From: Siphonodentalium dalli
Lineage: Eukaryota > Mollusca > Scaphopoda > Gadilida > Siphonodentaliidae
DNA: 64,000 nt
Direction: 5' to 3'
Assembly (NCBI GenBank): GCA_032622095.1
Contig: CP136069.1
Span: 8,324,036-8,388,035, forward strand
Shown here: in pieces, positions 1-12,900 of the stretch
Numbering within the stretch: position 1 is the first letter of the stretch
Layout of the letters: each line of letters begins with the position of its first letter
The notes under the pieces: model-generated
Told to the model about the DNA's origin: nothing
Database searches by the model: none
Seen by the model: the letters and a program-made list of their open reading frames with translations, nothing else
Made by a program: the position numbers and the translations under genes

Positions 1-239
1 TCAGATTTATTGACTAAATTAAATGGTTTCTGGTAGGCACACTCAGCAGATACTGTCCTCTGACACTGTCATCGATCAATGCCTGCTGAGTGGTCACTTT
101 AGCGTATACATACGCTTCTAACACATTTCCTTGCGTAGGGAGTGTGGCTTATTATCTACTGTTTATTGATCGTGCATACTTTGCTGCGTTATCTTATTAT
201 CTTATTTGGTTCTCATTGATCAGTGTACCGGTATTATAC
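1..239. other. Upstream intronic sequence, no feature recognised
   Basis: I see no exon, RNA gene or clear mobile element. By phase, at least one earlier coding exon must lie left of the window, so this is probably intron. Confidence 0.4.
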
Positions 240-521
240 TCTCTCGTCTATACCTGGTGATCAACGCACCTATATAATATGCTCTCATCTATACCTGTAC
301 CGTATGATACGCTCTCATCTATACCTGTATGATACGCTCTCATCTATACCTGTACCGTATGATACGCTCTCATCTATACCTGTATGATACGCTCTCATCT
401 ATACCTGTACCGTATGATACGCTCTCATCTATACCTGTATGATATGCTCTCATCTATACCTGTATGATACGCTCTCATCTATACCTGTATGATACGCTCT
501 CATCTATACCTGGTGATCAAC
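240..521. repeat. Minisatellite, alternating 24/30-bp units
   Basis: Units carrying ctctcatctatacctgta alternate with and without an extra gtaccg block. The first and last units share the edge ctggtgatcaac, which marks both borders. Confidence 0.9.
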
Positions 522-524
522 TGA

Positions 525-632
525 GAGCTTTCCGATGAATGGCAATAAGCCATATTTCCGACTAAATCCTGAAAAATTTCCCATAATTCTGCTGTGGTTA
601 AGGAGTCGATTATTTAGGGCATTACTGTGTAG
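525..632. mobile_element. Tc-F MITE, right half
   Basis: Starts with gagagctttccgatgaatgg and ends gggcattactgt. Only the right arm of the Tc-F palindrome is present. Confidence 0.75.
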
Positions 633-659
633 TAGTTGAATCAAGCCTGGCAATAGTGT

Positions 660-765
660 GTCTGACTAAATAATGAGAATGAATCAAGATATTTTCCAGA
701 GAAGATGAGGCCCAATCAGAATGAGGTCCCCAGAGGGTTAATTTAGTGATGCTAGCCCGCTTTCT
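660..765. mobile_element. hAT-E MITE remnant just before exon E1
   Basis: Contains the hAT-E segments gaatgaggtccccagaggg and gtgatgctagcccgc. It ends about 40 bp before the E1 acceptor. Confidence 0.7.
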
Positions 766-801
766 CCACAATTTTAACATGTTATTTCTTTGTCGTTGCA
801 G

Positions 802-974
802 AAACAAATGCCTGAATGATAAGGTTGGCCGCGTGCAGGATCATTCATATCTGGAAGATCTTGCTGAGCTAATCTCTGCCAGCATATCGGACATGAGTTC
901 TCTGTCGTCGAAGCCAGATAAGTGTGCGTTACTGCAGGCGACCGTCAACCAAATACAACAAATAAAAAGCACTG
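802..974 (+). CDS. NCOA: NCOA exon E1: bHLH domain
   Basis: Acceptor tttgtcgttgcag, donor g|gtaagt. It opens with one base that finishes a codon and ends in phase 1. Residues 1-57 include the helix 1 motif YLEDLAELISASISD and helix 2 KPDKCALLQATVNQIQQIK, which match the family pattern (Y-E-LAELI and KPDKC-IL--TV-QI-QIK). The basic region must lie on an upstream exon outside the window. The donor side has been tandemly copied into the intron. Confidence 0.95.
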
Positions 975-3900
975 GTAAGTGTAGCGTTTATTACACATCC
1001 AGTCAAAAGCACTGGTAAGCCTACCTTTACTGCACATCCTTTAAATAAATACAGCAGATCAAAAGCACTCATAAATGTTGTCTTTATTACACATCTAGTC
1101 ACAAGCACTGGTAAGTGTAGCATTTATTACACACCAGTCAACATCTCGAGTGAGCCTACCATTACTGCAGGCAACATTCAAATAAATACAGCAGTTCAAA
1201 ATCGCTGGTAAATGTAGTAATTATTACACAACCAGCCAAAAGCGTTGAAGCTTGTATGTAAACAATGTGTCAAACGCTTGAGGCATGACAATATCTCATG
1301 ATAAGAGAGATATTCATGATAAGAGAGATATTTGGGGAGAGTTTAGATTGAGAATGTCAGGCGCTGTCGGTTATCAATGGTGACAGATGATGCATGTGAT
1401 CGTGCTGTCAGCGACCAATGGTGACAGATGATGCATGTGATCGTGCTGTCAGCGACCAATGGTGACAGATGATGCATGTGATCGTGCTGTCAGCGACCAA
1501 TGGTGACAGATGATGCATGTGATCGTGCTGTCAGCGACCAATGGTGACAGATGATGCATGTGATCGTGTCCTGTCCGTTACCAATAGTGACAGATGAAGC
1601 ATGTGATCGTGCTGTCAGCGACCAATGGTGAAGATGATGCATGTGATCGTGCTGTCAGCTACCAATTGTCACAGGATGCATGTGATCGTGCACTGTCAGT
1701 TACCCATGATCGCATGCTGTCAGCTACCAATTGTGACAGGATGCATCTGATCGCGCCCTGTCAGCTACAAATTGTCACAGGATGCATGTGATCGCTCTGT
1801 CAGCTACCAGTGGTGATAGATGATGCATGTGATCATGCACTCAGTCAGTTACCAATGGTGACAGATAATCGCACGCTGTCAGCGACCAATGGTGACAGGA
1901 TGCATGTGATTGCGTGCTGTCAGCTACCAATTGTCACAGGATGCATGTGATCGCTCTGTCAGCTGCCAGTTGTGACAGATGATCATGTGATCGCACGCTG
2001 TCAGCTACCAGTGGTGACAGATAATGCATATTTTCGTGTATCATGGATAGATACGATCCTTTGGTCTTGATCAATATACGAGATACAGGCCTTAAAATCC
2101 ATCCATTTGAATGAGAATCAAAGTTGATTCACAAGTTTTATGGTACGAGAATCAAAATCAAATCATGATATGCTACAAGTTGGGTGGGAGTGGTATACGG
2201 AGTATCACTTGTTCCATATTAGAGGTGATTCGAAGGGTATTCCCCAGAAACTTTTTGAAAATTCAATGCTATGAGAGCTACATGTACATGTAGTCTTATG
2301 ACTTCATTTTAACTTTTCTCAGAGATGAATTTGGCCAAATTCGCAACAGTAATATCTTACTTTAAGATGTTTTAAAAGTTACCCTCTCCCTGTATCTATG
2401 TATCTAAGTTACCCTCTCCCTGTATCTATGTATCTAAGTTACCCTCTCCCTGTATCTAAGTTACCCTCTCCCTGTATCTAAGGTACCCTCTCCCTGTATC
2501 TTATAAAAGTTACTCTCTCCCTGTATTTTATAAAAGTTACCCTCTCCCTGTATCTTATAAAAGTTACCCTCTCCCTGTATCTTCAGGGGCCTCGGTGGCT
2601 CAATCGGTTAGGGGTACAACTCCAAGCCGTTTCGCCCTCCAGCGCTGGCGATTAGGGTTCAAATCCACATGTTTCCATCGTGGACTTTGTAACTCGAAAT
2701 CGTTAACTGGTGGAGTTACCAGTTACTCGCCGATGGCCGGTGGTTTGCCGCACATGGTTGACGAGTTTATCAGCCATTGAAATCACTGTTAGATTAGTCG
2801 CAAGTGTGCGGATTTCCTCCACCACAAAAACTGGCAATGTCGTGATATGGCCTTAGTGGCTAAAGCGACAATAAACCCCAATCAATCAATCAACCCTGTA
2901 TCTTCAGTCAAATGACTTATTATCAAATGAGTTGATGTGAATGTGACAGTAATTCAGAATTGCAATATTTATTGTACATGTGAACCTTTCAATACTAAAA
3001 GATTTACTGTTAACCAAATAAAAGAAACATCCTGCAGTATAACAAATCAGAGATATGTTTGCGAGAATCGATAGGGAGACTTGCATATATAAGAGAATGC
3101 ATTGGCCTAACAATATTTACCTTGCCTTGTAAGCCAGAGCTTTCTCACTATGGGAGACTGTCATATATAAGAGAATGTATTGGCAAAGAAAGGATCTTTA
3201 ATGTTGCACTAGCTCCCGTCATCAACCTCATGGTTAAAAATCCCCCAATTTTTCTTTCTATTCTTTTGTCATGTTTTGTTCGAGGAGACAAATAACTTGA
3301 CTCCTAAATATTTCACAGTTACATGTATCATCATCTACAGATTCTTAATTTGTGACAAATACGGAGACTTCAGGTTGATATTTCCTCTCCTATTTTCTAA
3401 AAAGTTTCAAAACTTATTTTAGTGACACTTTGCCGGAGGAGAAAAATAAATTGAACGTAAATATTCCACAATCATCATCATCATTAAGTGTTTTTCTTTA
3501 TTTATGACAAATAAGCGGCCATAATAGGATATTTCACACCACTTTGCCAGAACAGAAAAATAACTCGACTCGTAAATATTTCACAATCGTCATCAGTATT
3601 TATGTTTCTGCTTGTGACAAATAAAGAGAGATCTGACTTGTGTAGCAGGCAAGCCTTGAAATAGTGTGTCCGTCATTTGCAGAATGAGGTCCCCGGAGGG
3701 TGAATTTAGTGATGTTACCCCGCATAGCGGGCTAGCATCACCAAATTCACCCTCTGGGGACCTCATTCTGCTTACACCTCAGCAGAATGAGGTTCCCAGA
3801 GGGTGAATTTGGTGATGCTAGCCCGCTATGCGGGGTAACATCACTAAATTCACCCTCTGGGGACCTCATTCTGCAAATGACAGACACACTGTTTCAAGGC

Positions 3901-6900
3901 TTGGTAGCAGGTGCCTTGGTCCCTCCTCTCGTAATTAAACAGGAGATAGATAGGGGAAATCAATCTGAAGCGTGGTGTGAAATGGCTTTATCTCCTCAAC
4001 ATCTCCGATTGTGAAAATCGACCTCGAAGGCATCATAATTGTTCAGCCTTCAGATAGTGTGTCTGTCATTTGCTGAATGAGGTCCATAGAGGATGAATTT
4101 AGTGACGCTATCCCTCACAGTGGGCTAGTATAACCAAATGCACCCTCTGGGGGAACGTCATTCTGCTTAGGCCTCAACTACTATGGGAGACGCAGTATCA
4201 GATTGAAGTTCCCCAGTTGAAGTTACATGTACAGTAACGCCCTAAGTAATCGACCCTTTAACCACAGCAGAATTATGGGTAACTTTTCAGGATTTAGTCG
4301 GAAATATGGCTTGTTGCCATTCAATTCCCCGAGAGCTTTCCGATGAATGGCAACAAGCCATATTTCCGACTAAATCCTGAAAAGTTACCCATAATTCTGC
4401 TGTGGTTAAAGGGTCGATTACTTAGGGCGTTACTGTATGTTCACCAATTAATCACCTCAATTATGCATTTTATCTTCAAATTTAAGTAGGGAATATAAAA
4501 ACTAAACAGAAGGGAAAAATTAACTGGAACAATGTTAATTTGAGACTATAGATACTTCACAAAAGATGATGTTTAAGCAGAGTGAGGTCCCCTGAGGGTG
4601 ATTTTAGTGATGCTAGCCTGATGTATGGGGTAGCGTCACTAAATTCATCTTCTGGGGAGCTCATTCTGCAAATGACAGCCTCACTATTCAAGGCTTTGTA
4701 ATTAGTGTCAGTCGGAGCATGTTATGTCTGGTAGTGGATCTATGAAGTCTGCGTACAGTAATGCCCTAAAATAATCGACTCCTTAACCACAGCAGAATTA
4801 TGGGTAATTTTTCAGGATTTAGTCGGAAATATGGCTTGTTGCCATTCATCGGAAAGCTCTCATATTTCCCGACTAAATCCTGAAAAATTACCCATAATTC
4901 TGATGTGGTTAAGGAGTCGATTATTTAGGGCAGTACTGTATACCCAGATTTTTTTTACCACATAATTAACCCCTACACCCGTCCTCATATTGTTTAGTAA
5001 GACACGCGCAGTGACATAAGAACTTATCATAATGGTATTGATCTCAATGCTGAGACTTTATTGATATGTTAACCCTTTGAGTGCCAGGGGCTACACAATA
5101 AGTCTGTTAAAGAATATAATAAAATATATTAAAATTGTAAAAAATTGTAAAAAAAAAAAAAAATTGTAAAAAAAAAATTGTTAAGCCAATGCATTCTCTT
5201 ATATATGCGAGGCGACCTATGGTCGACTCGCATATATAAGAGAATGCATTGGCACAGGGTATATGGGTTGACACAAAAATCGGACCTGGCACTCAAAGGG
5301 TTAATTATGATATTCAATTTGTATTGGGTTATTTAGTGTTGACTGTAAGATAAGAGTGGCTGAACAATTTTGACAACATGAAAAGGCACATTTAAAACTT
5401 AACTATATTTTTCCCTGAAGGTGTCTTTACTTCCTGTTTGGTTGTGATAAGGAAATAAATATTAATTTGTTTTTACCCCAACTGTTCGAGATCGTTTTCC
5501 TTACTAAAATTGGATTATGTGATAAAAATGATCTCAAATTTGTCTCAATTTTATAAGAAATTTATTAACCTCTTCCACTAAATTTGATTTGAGCCTCGCT
5601 AAAGCTCAGCTCGAATTGAATTTAGTGAACTCTGTTAACCCTTTGAGTGCCAGGGGCCGATCTCATCGAGGGGCCGATCTCATCGGCCCTAAACCTACAA
5701 AATAAGTCTATTAAATATATAAGAATAAATTATTAAAATTGTAAAAAATTGTGGAAAAAAAAAAAAAAAATATTTGTTAGGCCAATGCTTTCTCTTATAT
5801 ATGCGAGGCGACCTATGGTCCACTCGCATATATAAGAGAATGCATTGGCACAAGGTATATGGGTTGATACAAAAATCGACCTGGCACTCAAATGGTTAAT
5901 AAATTTTGTAGAATTATTACTGGCCAGTTGGGTATATACCACAGCATTACACAGCTATTTCCTGTAATATCATTACAGCTACTATATATAGTAGTTCAAT
6001 ATAAATGTAAACCACCCAAGGCATTGTTGATCAAATTATGTTAGTGTTAGGACCTGCTCAAAATGAAAATGTTCCAGGCAATTTATAAATATTTGTCCAC
6101 ATAAGATTGGCCAAACTATACTATTTCTTATTGTTGAGTCTATTGTTGAGTTGACAGAGCGTACCAGGCCGTCCTTTTGTGTATAGACAGGAGTGCGAAA
6201 AATGGCCTGAGGGCTTAGCCTCATGCTGGACATGCAACTCGGAAAATAAAACTCTCCTATTAAACAAACTTAACCAAGCGCGTGTAACCTGGGATTAATC
6301 TTAGATAAATATGTCAGATGAATGTTTGAAGTTAACCCCATTAATGCTACGTTTGATGCCTGACTAATAAGATGTAACATAGAATAATCCTATGAAAGGT
6401 ATCTATCTGTCCCTGTACAGCCATTAAGTTGCTAAACTTGTCATGCGTTTTCCTTTTAAGTCAACATATCTGTTATAATCTCTTTTACAAAGTCAATATA
6501 TCAATACAGTTATTATACGACACCCTGGTGTTATCTGAATGATCCATATGAAACTTTCATGGATATCACGAATGGCTAACAAAACTTAACCCTTTCAGTG
6601 CCAAGTCTGATTTTTGTATCAACCCATATACCCTGTGCCAATGCATTCTCTTATATATGCGAGTCGACCATAGGTCGTCTCGCATATATAAGAGAATGCA
6701 TGGCCTAACAATTTTTCATCATTTGTTATTATTTTTTTACAATTTTTTTTACAATTTTAATAAATTTTTTATATATTCTTTAACAGACTTATTTTGTAGG
6801 TTTAGTGCCAGAGAATATCACGTTTTTCATGGGCATCAAAATTATTACTATGAATACTTGGTGATAGTTTTGAGTTATAACACGCCCTAAGGTTTTATCC

Positions 6901-9900
6901 AGTTTGTTTTTAAATTCGCTATAGCATACTTAAGCATACCCAAAAACAAAACAAAATTCAACCAAAAAATGTTTTGTTTTTTTTGGGGGCTTTTATCGGC
7001 CCTGGCACTCTACAGACCGTAAATTAGGGATGAGATCGGCCCCTGGCACTGAAAGAGTTAAGAGAAATGCATGTTTGTTTTCTTCATTTTAACCTTTCCA
7101 TGACTGGATTTTCCAAACATTCTATGCCAATGCATTCTCTTATATAAGCAAGTCTCCCATAGGGAGCCTCGTGTATATAAGAGAATACATCGGGCTAGTG
7201 ATATTTACCTTGACCTTGTGAGAGCTTTCCGATGAATGGCAACAAACAATATTTCCGACTAAATCATGATAAATTACCCATAATTCTGCTTTCGATTATT
7301 TGGGGCATTACTGTATATGGCTAAAAACAGTTATCAGTGAATAAAACAATAAATAATCACTTTCATTTGATGTGAGACTCTTAACAGTGAATTAATTCGC
7401 AATTTGATTTGATGTGTAACATCTTCTGCCTTTTTCGAAACAAATTGCTGTTGATTCCTGGCCCTGAAAGATGAATGTTTGAAGTTAACCCCATTAATGC
7501 TATGTTTGATGCCTGACTAATCAGTAACACATATTAAAAATGATAAAATTGTCAAATAATGTAGAAAAATATTATAAAAATTGTTAAAAAATGTAAGAAA
7601 AAATTATAAAATTGTTAAAGAATGTAAGAAAAAATTATAAAATTGTTAAAGAATGTAAGAAAAAATGGTAAAAAGTGTTAAAAAAAGAATTTTTAGGCCA
7701 ATGCATTCTCTTATATATGCGAGGCGACATATGGTCGACTCGCATATATAAGATAATGCATTGGCACAGGGGATAACAGTAACCATCACAATGTTGGTCA
7801 ATGAACCGGTTCCAATGATATCCATATTTGTATGGTGTTATTGAGACAGACCGAAGATATTTTAGGCTGTTGAAGCTTTATTTGGGCGTTTTTGTCCATT
7901 TTGTTGGTTAAAGGGTTAATGCTGCACCATGCAGCGCATCTCCTGTCATGTAAAATAACATAACTAACACAATACAACATACATGTTATGCTGTTACATG
8001 TATATTATGACCATTCTCAATTATTTCTTCATTTGAGCTTCACCTCCATTCTCCATACTTATTCTAGAATGGCACCATTAAGATAATTAAAGCTTGGGAC
8101 TTAGTTAAATGAACATTAAAAAGAACCAAAGATAAATAAATTCTTCAATTTACAGCATGGGCTTTAAACTTCCCCGAAAATTCGTGGTTTATTGCAGAAG
8201 TAAATAGAATTCCTCATTATGCTGTAACCATCTCCAATGAATGCCAACGAAAACATTTGTTCGTGTCTGTTGTGATTGTTTTGATGAGAGAAGCTCTGTG
8301 AGGCTTTGAGAGATACCAGTAATCTAGGATGGGGAATAAATACATGAGTTACTGGAAGATCTTACCTGTTAACTCTTTGAGTGCCAGGGGCCGATATCAT
8401 CGGCCCTAATTTACGCTCTGTAAAATCGTCCCTAAAAAAATAAAAGAATCTTTTTTCTTTTTTCTAAGGTTATTATTTTTTTTTGGTTGAATTTTTTTTG
8501 GGTATGCTTAAGCATGCCATAGCGATTTTAAAAACAAACTGGATAAAACTATAGGGGCGTGTTATAACTCAAAACTATCACCAAATATTCATAGTAATAA
8601 TTTTGATGCCCATGAAAAACTTAAGATTCCCTGGCACTAAACCTACAAAATAAGTCTGTTACAGAATGTAAGAAAAAATTATTAAAATTGTAAAAAATTG
8701 TAAAAAATAATAACAAATGATGAAAAATTGTTAGGCCAATGCATTCTCTTATATATAAGAGAATGCATTGGCACAGGGTATATGGGTTGATACAAAAATC
8801 GGACCTGGCACTGAAAGGGTTAAATAACGCCTTGAGTGCTTCATTTAATTAATGCAGCTTCCACATGGAACCATGATTTGTCAAGAAATTTTTTGGTAAA
8901 CTTCTTTTAAGAATTTGTGCAACCGGTTTAAAAAAATGACTGCAGTTATTCAATTAACTCAAGCCCAAGTACTATGTGATTTATATAATTGATATTTACA
9001 TGTAGATGGGAACGAGTCATTTTGGGGGTATTGGTCTCTCTTCACATTTACATTTTGTCTTACTTAGACATTTCAATTAGCTCCTTTCTTAATTCCTTCA
9101 TTAACTGTCAACCATTAAATTATTCCCCTACCTAAGTTGAGCTACAGTGTCATTGACACTTTCATTGAGAATGCACCTCCCCCGACTGCACATATCGACT
9201 GCTTGTTGTCTGTAATTTTAAAAAAATCAGTCCACAGAAAATGAAAACTGTCTTCACCTGTCTGAAAAATTTGGGTTTTTTACCCCATTTAGCCAGGAGC
9301 GTTGGAAAACTTATTGAAATACATACTTTCCCTTAAACAATGTTTTAAGTGTTTCTAACTTTCAATGTTCAAATTATGAAACTGGAGAACGATACGAGCA
9401 ATGTCTATTTAACTCCAGAAATGTTATTTAATTTAATTTGTTTTAAATCCTGCGAATTCTGTGGTAACCATCTCTGATGAATGCCATGGAAATCATATAG
9501 CCAACTCCTACTGTACTCATCAGAAAATATATGAGTCATGAATGAGAGGAAATCATATGGCCAACTCCTACTGTACTCATCAGAAAATATATGAGTCATG
9601 AATGAGAGGAAATCATATGGCCAACTCCTACTGTACTCATCAGAAAATATATGAGTCATGAATGAGAGGAAATCATATGGCCAACTCCTACTGTACTCAT
9701 CAGAAAATATATGAGTCATGAATGAGAGGAAATCATATGGCCAACTCCTACTGTACTCATCAGAAAATATATGAGTCATGAATGAGAGGAAATCATATGG
9801 CCAACTCCTACTGTACTCATCAGAAAATATATGAGTCATGAATGAGAGGAAATCATATGGCCAACTCCTACTGTACTCATCAGAAAATATATGAGTCATG

Positions 9901-12900
9901 AATGAGAGGAAATCATATGGCCAACTCCTACTGTACTCATCAGAAAATATATGAGTCATGAATGAGAGGAAATCATATGGCCAACTCCTACTGTACTCAT
10001 CAGAAAATATATGAGTCATGAATGAGAGGAAATCATATGGCCAACTCCTACTGTACTCATCAGAAAATATATGAGTCATGAATGAGAGGAAATCATATGG
10101 CCAACTCCTACTGTACTCTTCAGAAAATATATGAGTCATGAATGAGAGGAAATCATATGGCCAACTCCTACTGTACTCATCAGAAAATATATGAGTCATG
10201 AATGAGAGCTAAATATGCTAACATACACAAAGAACCACGTATTACAGTAATGCTCTAAGTAATCGACTCCTTAACCACAGCAGAATTATGGGTAACTTTT
10301 CAGGATTTAGTTGGAAATATGGCTTGTTGCCATTCATTGGAAAGCTCTCAGTGAGTCGCTTAGTCTCTTTAAATAGCTGACGAAAATTTTACAATATTTA
10401 AGTCTCTTAAGTTTATGGCATAACATCACTTCACAGATAGAGGTCAATGACGTGTTGACAAGTTTCCCATGCATTGTCAAACTCAACTATTGTTGGAAAA
10501 CTGAATACAGGCGATATATCCATAACAGGAGACATCATCTTCAAGTTTTTATCAGTCAATGATATTCATGACTGATTATTCTTTGACATCTTGTTGTATT
10601 TATAGCTGTTTCTAAAGATACGATTCTCACAAACATTTACTATGCCAGGAATACACTTCATATTTCCGACAAAATCCTGAAAAGTTACCCATAATTCTGC
10701 TGTGGTTAAGAAGTCGATTACTTAGCATTACTGTATATGAGTCAAGAATGAGAGCTAAATATGCTCACATACACAAAGAAGCACGTATTACATCGTTCAT
10801 AGAGTAAATTAGTGTATTACATCGTTCATAGAGTAAATTAGTGTATTACATCATTCATAGAGTAAATTAGTGTATTGCATCATTCATAGAGTAAATTAGT
10901 GTATTGCATCGTTCATAGAGTAAATTAGTGTATTACATCGTTCATAGAGTAAATTAGTGTATTACATCGTTCATAGAGTAAATTAGTGTATTACATCATT
11001 CATAGAGTAAATTAGTGTATTACATCGTTCATAGAGTAAATTAGTGTATTACATCATTCATAGAGTAAATTAGTGTATTACATCGTTCATAGAGTAAATT
11101 AGTGTATTACATCGTTCATAGAGTAAATTAGTGTATTACATCGTTCATAGAGTAAATTAGTGTATTACATCGTTCATAGAGTAAATTAGTGTATTACATC
11201 GTTCATAGAGTAAATTAGTGTATTACATCGTTCATAGAGTAAATTAGTGTATTACATCGTTCATAGAGTAAATTAGTGTATTACATCGTTCATAGAGTAA
11301 ATTAGTGTATTACATCGTTCATAGAGTAAATTAGTGTATTACATCGTTCATAGAGTAAATTAGTGTATTACATCGTTCATAGAGTAAATTAGTGTATTAC
11401 ATCGTTCATAGAGTAAATTAGTGTATTACATTGTTCATAGAGTAAATTAGTGTATTTTTCACTCATCCCTGACTCAAATTCATTAATTTCTTACATATTT
11501 ACTGTTGAATAGAGTTAGGAGATGGGCCCCAAAAATAGTTGGATTTAGGTACAACCTCCCTTTAACCCTTTCAGTGCCAAGTAAGAGCTCTTTCCATCAA
11601 TGTATCACATTATTATAATCAATAAATTTGAAAAATGATCAAGGAAATATGGGTTGATACAAAAATCGGACTTGGCACTGAAAGGGTTAACACTAGTTTT
11701 AAAATTGCAAAATTCAGGTTATGCAACCAAGAACTATGAGTAATGTGTGTCTATTTAACCCTTTACCCAACAGAAGGGCCCTGTGCCAATGCATTCTCTT
11801 ATATATGCGAGTCGACCATAGGTCGCCTCGCATATATAAGAGAATGCATTGGCTTAACACATTAACACATTTTTTTAGGCCAATGCATTCTCTTATATAT
11901 GCGAGGCGACCTATGGTCGACTCGCATATATAAGAGAATGCATTGGCACAGGGCTAACTGTAACTATCACAATGTGGTCAAGGAGCCGGTTCCAATGATA
12001 TCCATATTTGTATGGTTCTATTGAGACAGACCGAAGATATTTTAGGCTGTTGAAGCTTTATTTGGCCGGTTTGTTGGGTAAAGGGTTAACTCTGGAAGAG
12101 TTATTAAATTCAATTTGTATTAAATCCTTGGAATTCTGTGGTAAACATCCCAGATGAATGCCAATAAAAACATTTGGTGGTGTCTGTTGTGATTGTTGTG
12201 AAGAGAGAAACTCTGTGGTGCTTTGATAGATAAGGTAATCAATGATGCCACATAAAGACAAGAGTTAGTGGAAGGTGTACAATAATGTTCTAAATAATCA
12301 ACCCCTAAACCACAGCAGAATTATGGTGAGAAATTTTTCAGGATTTAGTCGGAAATATGACTTTTTTTTGTTGCTGTTCATCGGAAAGCTCTCACTGAGA
12401 GCTTTCCGATGAATGGCAACAAGCCATATTTCCGACTAAATCCTGAATTTTTTTCCATAATTCTGCTGTGGTTAAAGGGTCATATACCTTCGGGCATTAC
12501 TATACTTGTTGCCTGAAATCTATTTATCTTCTAGTCCATAGACCAAGCCTTCTCGGTCAACAACAGCTTGGGATATTGGTTGGGTTAATGCAGGATAGCA
12601 TCACTAAATTCACCCTCTGGGGACCTCATTCTGAAAATGACAGGCACTCTAAACTCAGACTTGGTCAAACATTACAGTTGGAAATATCAGATTAGAAAGT
12701 TAAATTTTTTTATCATACATGTAATTTGATTTTCCAACCATTTACAGTAATGCCCTAAATAATCGACATCTAAACCACAGCAGAATTATGGGAAATATTT
12801 CAGGATTTAGTCGGAAATATGGTTTGTTGTCATGGCAACCAGCCATATTTCTGACTTAATCCTGAAAAATTTCCCATAATTCTGCTGTGGTTAAGGGGTC

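Noticed and set aside
2588-2670. tRNA gene
   Set aside because: A- and B-box-like words are present, but no acceptor stem closes and a long body with an (aatc)n tail follows, so it is a SINE. The same holds for 19115-19193 and 49034-49110.
9405-10199. 264-codon minus-strand frame of a 20-residue repeat
   Set aside because: Entirely the 60-bp array; no non-repeat domain and no family match.
10788-11457. CRISPR-like 29-bp repeats
   Set aside because: Units are head to tail with no spacers, and the host is a eukaryote.
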